Below, piece after piece: positions 17,163-24,803 of a DNA stretch of 64,000 nt. Position 1 is the stretch's first letter, and every line of letters begins with the position of its first letter. The stretch spans positions 1,116,001 through 1,180,000 of the forward strand of contig NZ_JARVCO010000010.1 in the NCBI RefSeq assembly GCF_034531395.1, written 5' to 3'. The stretch is from Pontiella agarivorans. Lineage in GTDB: Bacteria > Verrucomicrobiota > Kiritimatiellia > Kiritimatiellales > Pontiellaceae. A program made the translations under genes and the position numbers. The notes under the pieces are model-generated. The model was not told the DNA's origin and did no database searches. It was given only the letters and a program-made list of their open reading frames with translations.

Positions 17163-18883
17163 ATATCGACTTTTCTAACCTGAGCAAGGAGCAGAAGCAG
17201 TACCTATTACTGGGTATTTTCGGTATCGCCGCAGTGGGATATGGTCTGTTTATCGGACTATCCAAGGTGGGCGGTTCGCTCTCCGACACAAAAAATGAAC
17301 TGGAAGATCTGAATGCGAAGATCGACAGGACAGAGCGGGAGCTGGGGCAACGGTCAAAAACACTCCGTGATTTTGAGCAGACCATCACCGTGCTCGAAAG
17401 TCACTTGGACAATCTTCCTCCAGAAGAAAACTATTACGCCTGGGCAACGGAAATTATTTATTCAAAAGGTCGAAGTGCCGGACTGCAGGTAGAGTCGGTT
17501 GATGAAGTCGTCACGGACTCTTCCACGGCTAAAAATATGAAGGATCCGGTCTACTTTGAAACCTATTCACTACGTATACTTGCACGTGGGGATTATGCGG
17601 CAACTAAGGCCTTCATCAACGATATTGAAAAGAATCATCCGTTGGTGCGATTTACCGGTATTGATATTAGCCGGGGCAGGGATCCTGAAAAGCATGCTGT
17701 TCAGCTATCCGTTCAATGGCCGCATAAACTGCAGCGTATAGCCGATCTATGGAAGGGTCAGCGTCGGAGTCCGGTTTCTGTGATTGCAGCGAAAGAACTC
17801 CGGCCGGAGCCGGTTTCTGCGCCCGTTCAGGCTGCCGTTCCGGTGCGAACTGTGGCTGAGGCGGAAGCGGAGCTGGGAGAGGTCGGCGGGCTAAAAGAGG
17901 CTGCAAATCCGCCGCCGGACTATACTCCTCCGGCTCCTGTTGTCTTGCGCAGAAAAACTGAACCCGAGGTAAAACCGGCCCCCGAACCGGACTCTGAAAC
18001 GGTCGTGCCGAGCGTGACCCAAATGGAACCGAAAGAGGTTTCCGCCCCGGTGATTGTGAAAGCGGAATCGGAAGCGGTTCCGGCACTGGAGCCTGAAACG
18101 GTCGTGCCGAGCGTGACCCAAATGGAACCGAAAGAGGTTTCCGCCCCGGTGATTGTGAAAGCGGAATCGGAAGCGGTTCCGGCACTGGAGCCTGAAACAG
18201 CCGAGCCGAGCGTGACCCAAATGGAACCGAAAGAGGTTTCCGCCCCGGTGATTGTGAAAGCGGAACCGGAAGCGGTTCCTGCACTGGAGCCTGAAACAGT
18301 CGTGCCGAGCGTGACCCATATGGAACCGAAAGAGGTTTCCGTACCGGTAATTGTAAAAAACGAACTGGGACCAGGTCCGAATATGGCCGAGATCGATTCA
18401 AGGCCGGAGAACGATATCGCATCGTCCCCATCACCGGAGCCGGAAGTTGATGCGGGTGTAATGGTTGATCTTCGAAGTGCTACCGATAGGCTCGAATCGG
18501 GCAAGGCAGATGCGCAAAAGGAAAACCCTGCGGTTGATGACCAAATGGCGACATTACTGGCCTCGTTGGATTCGCGTGGAACAAAACCTGAAGAGGTCCC
18601 TGTTTTTATCGGTCCTGCTATGCCATCCGATGCCGAGGATTTGAAGAATTACGTCAATCAGCTAGCCGTTCAGTCCGAGTCCGCCGAAGCAGAAGAAAAC
18701 GTGCAGCAAGAGACTGTCGTTGCTGAAATCCCGGAAGCTGCCGATCTGCCGGTCGTTTATGTGTCCAGTGGAAAAAGTGCCAGAATACTGGAAGACCTTT
18801 TAATGAGGGATGAACCCAAAGCTAGTAAAACGCTGGGTTCCTTCCTTGATGACATCGTGGAGGATATCAATGAAAGCCGTTAA
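17159..18883 (+). CDS. pilO: PilO-like protein with a long Glu/Pro repeat extension
   Basis: A 574-residue protein. The N-terminal ~190 residues fit PilO: one membrane helix at about 15-33, a coiled coil (TKNELEDLNAKIDRTERELGQRS-type) and a periplasmic domain, which with PilN forms the alignment complex. The family is usually about 200 residues. Here about 380 extra residues follow: a Pro/Glu/Val-rich segment with four copies of a 33-residue repeat, then a variable acidic tail. The extension would be periplasmic and may span towards the peptidoglycan or the secretin, by analogy with TonB-like rods. The next gene starts inside its 3' end. Confidence 0.8.
   Translation: MNIDFSNLSKEQKQYLLLGIFGIAAVGYGLFIGLSKVGGSLSDTKNELEDLNAKIDRTERELGQRSKTLRDFEQTITVLESHLDNLPPEENYYAWATEIIYSKGRSAGLQVESVDEVVTDSSTAKNMKDPVYFETYSLRILARGDYAATKAFINDIEKNHPLVRFTGIDISRGRDPEKHAVQLSVQWPHKLQRIADLWKGQRRSPVSVIAAKELRPEPVSAPVQAAVPVRTVAEAEAELGEVGGLKEAANPPPDYTPPAPVVLRRKTEPEVKPAPEPDSETVVPSVTQMEPKEVSAPVIVKAESEAVPALEPETVVPSVTQMEPKEVSAPVIVKAESEAVPALEPETAEPSVTQMEPKEVSAPVIVKAEPEAVPALEPETVVPSVTHMEPKEVSVPVIVKNELGPGPNMAEIDSRPENDIASSPSPEPEVDAGVMVDLRSATDRLESGKADAQKENPAVDDQMATLLASLDSRGTKPEEVPVFIGPAMPSDAEDLKNYVNQLAVQSESAEAEENVQQETVVAEIPEAADLPVVYVSSGKSARILEDLLMRDEPKASKTLGSFLDDIVEDINESR
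17996..18391 (+). repeat. Four 99-bp in-frame tandem repeats in pilO
   Basis: Units begin at 17996, 18095, 18194 and 18293. Each encodes a 33-residue block starting ETVVPSVTQMEPKEVSAPVI. The first three are nearly identical and the fourth diverges at its end. High DNA identity implies recent expansion or homogenisation, and copy number is likely to vary between strains. Confidence 0.95.
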
Positions 18884-19325
18884 TAAATTCCGTAGGAGGA
18901 GGCGTATCGACCATCGCCTGATTCCAATGGTTGGAATTCTACTGCTGTGGGGGTTCAATGCAGCTGCGCAAACCAGGGCAATCAGTGGCACGAATGATGC
19001 TCCTGTATCTGTGTCCGCATCTGAGCGGGATCCATTCTGGCCGGTTGGTTATGTGCCGGAACGATTGATTAAAGCAACAGAGAAGCAAACGGCACCGGTG
19101 AAAAAGGTGCTGACAGGGAATAAGGATTGGAGCGGGGCAATGAAGAAAGTTGCCATAAACGGAGTGAGCAGCAGGAGCGATCACTACTTCGCCATTGTTA
19201 ATGGCGAGCTCAAGAGTGTCGGGGATACGTTCAGTGTTGAACACAACGGAACCACCTACACCTGGGCTGTTGCAAGCATCAAGCCGCCGGGATCGGTAAG
19301 ACTACGCAGAGTATCAGCACTGTAA
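18870..19325 (+). CDS. pilP: PilP-like periplasmic protein
   Basis: A 151-residue protein with a very basic N-terminus (FRRRRRIDHR), one hydrophobic helix and the motif RDPFWPVGYVP. A small beta domain follows (VAINGVSSRSDHYFAIVNGELKSVGD) as in PilP/GspC homology regions that dock the secretin. The ATG at 18870 has GGAGG upstream and overlaps the pilO stop; an earlier in-frame start has no such signal. The usual PilP lipobox is not obvious, so the protein seems to be held by an uncleaved or ordinary signal anchor. Confidence 0.72.
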   Translation: MKAVNKFRRRRRIDHRLIPMVGILLLWGFNAAAQTRAISGTNDAPVSVSASERDPFWPVGYVPERLIKATEKQTAPVKKVLTGNKDWSGAMKKVAINGVSSRSDHYFAIVNGELKSVGDTFSVEHNGTTYTWAVASIKPPGSVRLRRVSAL

Positions 19326-19349
19326 TTTAAAAACAGGAAGGTGAAGAAC

Positions 19350-21092
19350 ATGAAGAACTACAAAGCAATGGGTATGGGGAGTGTTTTGGCAGCGGTCGTA
19401 ATGACTGGTTCCTTTTCCTACGCTCAACAGGAAAAAGTGGCGGACGAAGATCTGCTGAATATGCTAGAAACGGTTAATACTGCAGAAGTGCAGGAGGCGA
19501 CCGGGGTTGAAGAGGCCGTTGCGGCATCCGACACCGATCTTATGAAGGTTCAGGTGGGAGAAACGAACGAAGTCGTGGATGCCATGACGGTGGGGGATCT
19601 GAGCGATGCCGATGCGATAACTGAAGGGAATCTGATTTCTGTACGTCTCAATAAAGTCGGCCTCGAAGAAGCCATTAATCTCTTCGCCCAGCTTTCGGGC
19701 GCAAATATTATTGTTCCGGAACTCGCGGAAGCTGCACAGATTTCCGTGAACCTCAGAGATGTCGAGTGGCGTCCTGCCCTTCAATCGATTCTCGATACCT
19801 ATAATTATGAGCTTTACCAGCGCGTATCCGGATCGAACGTGTATAGCGTACGTCGTCGGCCGGCAGGTGCTCCGGAGCCGCAAGTGGTTGAAACTTTTCA
19901 GCTGAAATATGCCACCGTTCCGAATGCTGCAAAACTGATTCGTGAACTGCTTCCGCCGGAAGCAAAAATCTCCGAATTCGCATCGCGTAATATGATGGTG
20001 ATTAAGTCCACGGAATCGAGCCTAAGCGAAGTTCGTGCTGTACTTGATGCCATCGATAAAGTCCGTCAGCAGGTCTATATCGAATCTAAATTTATGGAAC
20101 TTACAGATGATGCCCAGAAGGATCTGGGAATCAATTGGAAATCATTGGAATCGTACGCGGCCGGTATGAACGTCGGTTCGGCAGCCTATGGTTATGAGAA
20201 TGCCAGCGGAAGCTCTTCGGAAAACCTGTGGAATGATATTACCGGCGGATCGGCCAAGTTTGCCGGAAACGGTGAATACACTATTCTGACCAGCGTGCTG
20301 GATGCTGATGAGTTTGCCATGACCCTCAGTGCCCTGGAGCAGAACAAAGGGGTGAACATTGTTTCCAACCCGAAGATTATCGTGGCGAATGAAGAATTGG
20401 CTAACATTTCCATTGTCCGCAAAGAGCCGAATCTCAAGCAGGAGCGTGAGCAGCAGCTGAATGATCAGCCGGCTACCACGATCTATACAATGGATCCGGA
20501 TATGCCCTGGTTTGAATACGGTATTAAACTGGATGTGACTCCATCGATAAATACAAGCAGTAACATCACGGTGCAGATTCAGCCTTCTCTCACCCGTAAG
20601 TATGCTGATAAGGAAGCTGGAGATAACACCTACCCGATCATCGATGAGAAAACGATCGATACCGTGTTCAATCTGGCCAGCGGTGAAACCGCAGCCATTG
20701 GCGGTCTGACGGAAATTACCGAGGGCGAAGAAGAGCGTAAGGTTCCGGTCCTTGGAAGTATTCCGATGATCGGCCGCCTGTTCTCATGGAAGCAGACGGT
20801 GACCGGTCAGGATGAGACGGTTATTTTTGTCACGGTTGGTCTGGCGAATACCGAACAGCTCAAAGAGGGCAACATCGATATGCCGGGCGATGCCGAATTG
20901 GCCCGTCGTCAGGTGATCCTTGACGAGAACAAACGTAAACTTCGTGATCATGGCCGTGAGTACTTTGAAATCCAGGAACAGGAAAAACTGGATGACATGC
21001 TGAACGTCTTGGATGCTGAAGAAACGAAACGTATTGAGCGCCGCGAGATCAAGTTGCAGAAGGAAGCGGCTAAACTCCAAAAACGTGGCTGA
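19350..21092 (+). CDS. pilQ: Outer-membrane secretin (PilQ/GspD family)
   Basis: A 580-residue secretin forming the outer-membrane ring of the pilus or secretion channel. It has a Sec signal peptide ending near SFSYA, an STN/N0-type domain (ISVRLNKVGLEEAINLF ... DVEWRPALQSIL), one N1-type domain (FQLKYATVPNAAKLI) and the secretin core ending AIGGLTEI ... KVPVLGSIPMIGRLF, the classic secretin signature. A charged tail of about 60 residues (KLDDMLNVLDAEETKRIERRE) follows. ATG 19350 has GGAAGG eight bases upstream; a GTG at 19341 lies within that site. Last gene of the pilM operon. Confidence 0.93.
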   Translation: MKNYKAMGMGSVLAAVVMTGSFSYAQQEKVADEDLLNMLETVNTAEVQEATGVEEAVAASDTDLMKVQVGETNEVVDAMTVGDLSDADAITEGNLISVRLNKVGLEEAINLFAQLSGANIIVPELAEAAQISVNLRDVEWRPALQSILDTYNYELYQRVSGSNVYSVRRRPAGAPEPQVVETFQLKYATVPNAAKLIRELLPPEAKISEFASRNMMVIKSTESSLSEVRAVLDAIDKVRQQVYIESKFMELTDDAQKDLGINWKSLESYAAGMNVGSAAYGYENASGSSSENLWNDITGGSAKFAGNGEYTILTSVLDADEFAMTLSALEQNKGVNIVSNPKIIVANEELANISIVRKEPNLKQEREQQLNDQPATTIYTMDPDMPWFEYGIKLDVTPSINTSSNITVQIQPSLTRKYADKEAGDNTYPIIDEKTIDTVFNLASGETAAIGGLTEITEGEEERKVPVLGSIPMIGRLFSWKQTVTGQDETVIFVTVGLANTEQLKEGNIDMPGDAELARRQVILDENKRKLRDHGREYFEIQEQEKLDDMLNVLDAEETKRIERREIKLQKEAAKLQKRG

Positions 21093-21231
21093 ATAGTCGA
21101 GCGTCTTATGCCGGCGGAGGGGAAGGCCGGCCCTTATCAGCAAATATTTTGCGGAGATCGCAAAACTATCTCCCTAACTTCCGGCTCTTTAAAAGGGACT
21201 CCTCCCGCCTTTTTAGAGGGTTGGAAACTTC

Positions 21232-21268
21232 GAAAAGCCCCGGCTTCGGCCGGGGCTTTTCTCTTTTT
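21232..21268 (+). terminator. Intrinsic terminator of the pilM-Q operon
   Basis: Eleven-base stem AAAAGCCCCGG / CCGGGGCTTTT with a CTTCGG loop and a T-rich tail, about 140 bases after the secretin stop. The A-run before it could also serve the minus strand. Confidence 0.9.
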
Positions 21269-21321
21269 TAAAGGCGAAGCGGTCTGAAAGCACGAATGGC
21301 CGAGGGAAAGGCTGCGTAGAT

Positions 21322-21425
21322 AAAAAAAGACCCGGGAGGTTAGGCCGGGTTCTTTTCGGAGTAACGGGCGGCGGTGAGTTTGGGTTCACTTTGATTACCG
21401 CTGATGCCCTGTATTGAAATTGGTT
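21322..21425 (-). ncRNA. Candidate small RNA, copy A (downstream of the ECF sigma gene)
   Basis: Predicted from its own promoter (21431-21461) to a T-run at 21322-21328. First hairpin: GGGC/GCCC and GCGGT/ACCGC arms (21366-21375 with 21397-21409) closing a loop that holds AGTGAACCCAAAC. Then a single-stranded TTACTCCGA (21356-21364), then the terminator stem ACCCGG/CCGGGT with loop containing CCTAACC. The loop, the TTACTCCGA and the terminator core are identical or near identical to copy B, while stem bases differ. No reading frame is apparent. Its function is unknown; C-rich loops and CUCC could pair with ribosome sites. Confidence 0.72.
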
Positions 21426-21430
21426 TGTCT

Positions 21431-21461
21431 ATGTATACGAGGGCAGGCGGGGGAGTGTTAC
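21431..21461 (-). promoter_or_regulatory. ECF-type promoter of small RNA A
   Basis: Minus strand GTAACACT, 14 bases, CGTATACAT. Both boxes and the exact 14-base spacing recur at 24689-24719. An AAC-containing -35 and a CGT-containing -10 are usual for ECF sigma factors. The neighbouring ECF sigma factor is the obvious candidate reader, by inference. Confidence 0.7.
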
Positions 21462-21480
21462 CCGGAAACGAACTTTTTTT

Positions 21481-21504
21481 AAAAAAATTCCAATGGTTGG
21501 AAAA
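21481..21504 (-). terminator. Terminator of the kinase-sigma operon, made from a TTCCA-N4-TTGGAA palindrome
   Basis: On the minus strand TTTTCCA-ACCA-TTGGAA runs directly into seven T residues, 25 bases after the sigma-factor stop. Confidence 0.75.
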
Positions 21505-21528
21505 TGCGTCGAGAAAAGGTATTTTTTC

Positions 21529-22137
21529 TCAACCCAGTTCGCGGTTGAGTCGGGTGATTTCTGTTCTCATCTTTTCGAAGACTTCGGCTTTGTAAACTCG
21601 GACGCTGGCTTCGGAAATACCCAGTTTAGCAGCAATTTCTTTCGTTGGGACTTCGTCTGAAACCAGCCTAAAGACATCCCGTTTGGTGTCGTAGATGCCG
21701 CCCTTGATATTGTCCCACGCCAGATTCGTAATGTGCAGCACCCATTCTTCACGGGCAAGGTTTTCAATATCGGGAAGCACCTGCTCTTCGATCGATACAT
21801 ATTGCTCCTGATATTCCACAGAGTCGCGCCCGGTAATAAAATTTTTCTTGGTTCGGAAAAAATCTTTCACGGTATTACGGGTCATGGCTGCCAGCCAGTT
21901 GTGGAATTTTCCTTTGTTCTGGTTGTATTCAAAATCTTCGATTTTCTGCCAGACTTTTGTGAGTACAGCCTGGCTGATGTCCTCGGCATCATCGGCATTA
22001 ATGCCCATGCGCAGAATCAGACTGAGGATGAAGGGACGATAAATGGTCTCGAATTCGAGCCACGCTTCGTGATTCTCGGTCTTTTTCAACTTTGCCAGCA
22101 GGGTGACCCGTGTTTGATATTGGTTTTCTTCACTCAT
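21529..22137 (-). CDS. ECF-family RNA polymerase sigma factor
   Basis: A 202-residue sigma-70 family protein with only regions 2 and 4. Region 2 has ADDAEDISQAVLTKVWQKI and WLAAMTRNTVKDFFR; region 4 has the helix-turn-helix VPTKEIAAKLGISEASVRVYKAEVFEKM. It is encoded one base after the kinase gene on the same strand, so the two form a unit. Kinase-linked ECF factors are established in planctomycetes and some proteobacteria, where phosphorylation activates the sigma factor. No anti-sigma factor gene is adjacent, which fits that model. Confidence 0.9.
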   Translation of the reverse strand: MSEENQYQTRVTLLAKLKKTENHEAWLEFETIYRPFILSLILRMGINADDAEDISQAVLTKVWQKIEDFEYNQNKGKFHNWLAAMTRNTVKDFFRTKKNFITGRDSVEYQEQYVSIEEQVLPDIENLAREEWVLHITNLAWDNIKGGIYDTKRDVFRLVSDEVPTKEIAAKLGISEASVRVYKAEVFEKMRTEITRLNRELG

Positions 22138-22138
22138 A

Positions 22139-24349
22139 TTATAGGCCGGAATAAATAATGATTACACCGCGCCGGGACAAGGATTGGATGGTGGGATCTT
22201 CGCGGAAGGCTTCGGACACCGTCAGCATTTTCAGATTGCGCAGCCAGATCAGCTGCGGGGTAATGGTGAGACCTTCGATCCGGCTGATGTCGAGTGTCCG
22301 GAGCCGGGAATATTTCAGGATATTTGAAATATTGCGGATATTAGTGCCGCTGATATCCAGTGATTGCAGCGAAGTCAGTTGATCGAGATCAAACAGATGG
22401 TTGAGCTGACTGCCGCTTAGCCGAAGTTCTACCATTCCCGGTTCTGTCAGCAGACGGAGGTCGGGGCTGCCCGTACCATTTGCATTCAACATCATAACCT
22501 GCAGGCCACAGAGCGGCGTGATATCGTCGAGATCTGGATTGCCGCCGATATCGATAATCCAGCCGCGGGACCCCGTCGGTTGCCACTGAAGATTGATTCC
22601 GCCAGCTTCCGGATTGAGGATTTCCAGTGCTTCAGCAAGGGCGGAAAAACGAGTTTCGGCCTGAAAACTGGATTTGTTCAGCTCGTAGAAAAAGCGGGGA
22701 AGCTGCTCGGCAACATTATATGCAACAAAATCTTTTACCAGTTGAGGCAGCTGTTCATCTGTCATTTCATCTAGCGTACTGTATTTCCTGGCGAGGCGGA
22801 CGGAGGGCGGGTCTTTGGTGACCGCATGGCCGTGGTTACCCGAAAGGATGTTCCAGGCTTTGGAAAAGTCGCGCTGGGCAAGCAGTATTCTGCCTTTAAG
22901 AAGCCAGGCGTCTGCAAGCTCTGGATCGAAGGCCAGAGCGGTATCGAGGGATTTTTCGGCCTTTGAAAAAGCCAGGTCATTTTGCTGCTGCCGGGCCAGG
23001 TTGAGGTAATCGGGGGCCACCTGCCTTGCTGTGCTCGCAATATATTCATTTTTTTCCTGTAACCGGCCCAGCGCATCCAGGGCTACCTGCTCGCTCTGTC
23101 TGACCGACTGAAAACTGCGGGCGGTGACGGCGGCAATAACCGCCACCGTGGCGGCGACGAGGCTGACGGCCAACTTGTGCCGTTTCACGAGCAGCAGCAG
23201 GTGCGTGAGAAAGGTCGGATTTTCCGCCGTGGTTGCAAATCCTTCCTGATATTTGTGGATATCACTGATCAGGGTGGCGACATTCGGGTAGCGGTCTGCA
23301 GGATCAAGTGCCATGGCTTTCATAACAATGGCACTGAGTGCGGCTGGAATTTTTCGTTCCGGGGCGCGGGTTCCAGGCATTGGAAAATCAGCACGCACTG
23401 TTTTCTGCAATACTTCTTTAACCGTGTCGCCTTTGAAGGGGCAGTGGTAGGTCAGAATTTCATAGAGAAGGGAACCCAGCATGTAAACGTCGGTTTGGAA
23501 ATCAATGTCCGATGGAACCCCCTGAGCCTGCTCCGGCGACATATAGCCCGGCGTTCCGCCTACTACATTTTTCCGCTCACGCTGTTTGGCGGACCCTTTG
23601 AGATAGCGAGTGAGGGTTTGGCCGTTTTCGAGCTCCACATCGTCCATGCTCTGCCAGGAAACCGTTTCTCCGTCATATTCATTAAGGTGTGTAATCAGTG
23701 TGGAAAGCCCCCAATCGAGTACGTGCACATCACCGAAATCGCCCACATTTATATTCGAGGGCTTCAGATCGAGGTGAATTACGCCCTTGGTATGGGCATA
23801 GTCGATGGCATTGCAGACTTTTAGAAAAATACCGAGCAGACGAGTGCGGGTATAGCGCTTTACATATTCAGCATCGTCAGAGCGCAACTGATGGAGGATA
23901 TCGCCCAGCGTTTCTCCCTGTAATGCTTTCATTGTAAAATACGGATTGCCGTTTTCATCCAGAGCAATGTCATAAATTGGAATAATATTAGGGTGCTGGA
24001 GGTTTGCCGTCAGCCGGGCTTCATAGAGAAACGAATCGATATCGTCTTCGGATGCGATCTTCGAATCCTGAATCAGCGCCATGGCCACTTTGCGGGCTGT
24101 GCGATGATCGTTGACCTCCCAGATCGATTTCATGCCGCCTTCGTTCAGTTTTCTGTTGGCGGTATAGCGGTCTTCCGGTTTCTCATCCATCAGGCTGTCA
24201 CGCCCGCTGGCCGAATTACGCTCCAAGTCTTCTTCAAAAAGAATTTTTTCGGTGTTGGAAAAAATAATGTCATCCGCAAAAAGGCTGGCATTCCCGATTT
24301 CCCGGCGGGGTGCTTCAGTTTTTCGGGGTGTATTATCGGCGTTGTCCAT
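22139..24349 (-). CDS. Membrane Hanks-type Ser/Thr kinase with TPR and leucine-rich sensor region, atypical active site
   Basis: A 736-residue protein from the ATG at 24349 (a TTG at 24385 would add 12 residues). The kinase domain spans about 62-370: catalytic loop HLDLKPSN at 192-199 (Asp194, Lys196 and Asn199 kept; the HRD Arg is Leu), DWG at 212-214 in place of DFG, GGTPGYMSPEQ at 264-273, and helix-C Glu110. The glycine loop reads NEGGMKSIW, and the beta-3 lysine position is Ala91 (VAMA). One membrane helix lies at about 393-412. Outside it are TPR-like repeats (430-500) and degenerate leucine-rich repeats at the C-terminus, probably the sensor. Co-transcribed with the ECF sigma factor. 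Confidence 0.88.
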   Translation of the reverse strand: MDNADNTPRKTEAPRREIGNASLFADDIIFSNTEKILFEEDLERNSASGRDSLMDEKPEDRYTANRKLNEGGMKSIWEVNDHRTARKVAMALIQDSKIASEDDIDSFLYEARLTANLQHPNIIPIYDIALDENGNPYFTMKALQGETLGDILHQLRSDDAEYVKRYTRTRLLGIFLKVCNAIDYAHTKGVIHLDLKPSNINVGDFGDVHVLDWGLSTLITHLNEYDGETVSWQSMDDVELENGQTLTRYLKGSAKQRERKNVVGGTPGYMSPEQAQGVPSDIDFQTDVYMLGSLLYEILTYHCPFKGDTVKEVLQKTVRADFPMPGTRAPERKIPAALSAIVMKAMALDPADRYPNVATLISDIHKYQEGFATTAENPTFLTHLLLLVKRHKLAVSLVAATVAVIAAVTARSFQSVRQSEQVALDALGRLQEKNEYIASTARQVAPDYLNLARQQQNDLAFSKAEKSLDTALAFDPELADAWLLKGRILLAQRDFSKAWNILSGNHGHAVTKDPPSVRLARKYSTLDEMTDEQLPQLVKDFVAYNVAEQLPRFFYELNKSSFQAETRFSALAEALEILNPEAGGINLQWQPTGSRGWIIDIGGNPDLDDITPLCGLQVMMLNANGTGSPDLRLLTEPGMVELRLSGSQLNHLFDLDQLTSLQSLDISGTNIRNISNILKYSRLRTLDISRIEGLTITPQLIWLRNLKMLTVSEAFREDPTIQSLSRRGVIIIYSGL

Positions 24350-24457
24350 AATTGTCCAAAAGTTGGGAAAAGCTAGCACGGGCAAACGAAACGGGCAAAA
24401 AAAAAGGGAGTCGCGGGATATCCGTAACCCTGAGAGTAGGTGAACAAAATTTTTCTA

Positions 24458-24481
24458 TTTCATACATTGCAATGTATGAAA
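24458..24481. promoter_or_regulatory. Perfect 24-bp palindrome, site 1
   Basis: TTTCATACATTG and its exact reverse complement, about 110 bases upstream of the kinase start. The same palindrome (22 bp core) recurs exactly 60 bases away. Probably an operator for a dimeric repressor or activator of the kinase-sigma operon; the regulator is not identified. Confidence 0.65.
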
Positions 24482-24517
24482 TTAATAAATACTTCCTATT
24501 AATAGGGTTAAATATAC

Positions 24518-24540
24518 TTTCATACATTGCAATGTATGAA
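24518..24540. promoter_or_regulatory. Perfect palindrome, site 2
   Basis: Second identical copy of the TTCATACATTG palindrome. Between the two lies AT-rich DNA with its own ATTAATA...TATTAAT symmetry. The 60-base spacing is close to six helical turns, putting both sites on one face of the DNA. Confidence 0.65.
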
Positions 24541-24571
24541 GATGATGGCCATTCTGAGGAACGGTAGGGGC

Positions 24572-24683
24572 AAAAGAAAACCCCGGGGGGTTAGGCCGGG
24601 GTAGTCGGAGTAATTTTTGAAGCAGGTGCAACGGGTTTGGGTTCACTTGAGCTGCGTGCTTCAATATAGGTTGTTGTTGGGTT
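24572..24683 (-). ncRNA. Candidate small RNA, copy B (upstream of the kinase gene)
   Basis: Homologue of copy A with the same order: promoter, hairpin with conserved loop AGTGAACCCAAAC, single-stranded TTACTCCGA (24605-24613), terminator stem ACCCCGG/CCGGGGT with loop CCTAACC and a T-run at 24572-24580. The first hairpin has a perfect 8-bp outer stem TTGAAGCA/TGCTTCAA (24617-24624 with 24657-24664) and an inner stem 628-632/651-655. One inner pair is G-U only if the minus strand is transcribed, which supports this direction. Stem sequences differ from copy A, so the base pairing has been kept by compensating change. Confidence 0.72.
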
Positions 24684-24688
24684 CATTA

Positions 24689-24719
24689 ATGTATACGTAG
24701 GGGGGATTCGAAGTGTTAC
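24689..24719 (-). promoter_or_regulatory. ECF-type promoter of small RNA B
   Basis: GTAACACT-N14-CGTATACAT on the minus strand, identical boxes and spacing to the promoter at 21431-21461. The 14 spacer bases share only a C-rich run. Confidence 0.7.
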
Positions 24720-24745
24720 TCCAAAGCGTTATTTTTCTTACATTT

Positions 24746-24765
24746 ATTTTTATACGTATAAAAAT
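24746..24765. promoter_or_regulatory. Perfect 20-bp AT-rich palindrome upstream of small RNA B
   Basis: ATTTTTATAC and its exact reverse complement, about 27 bases upstream of the -35 box. No counterpart is present at small RNA A. Possible operator specific to copy B. Confidence 0.45.
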
Positions 24766-24803
24766 CCCTTTAAAACCGATGTTTTATAGGTGGAATTTTT
24801 GTC

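Noticed and set aside
17667-18504. Long minus-strand frames with repeats opposite pilO
   Set aside because: They are mirror images of the 99-bp tandem repeats; their repetitive Arg/Phe or Ser/Thr content comes from the opposite strand.
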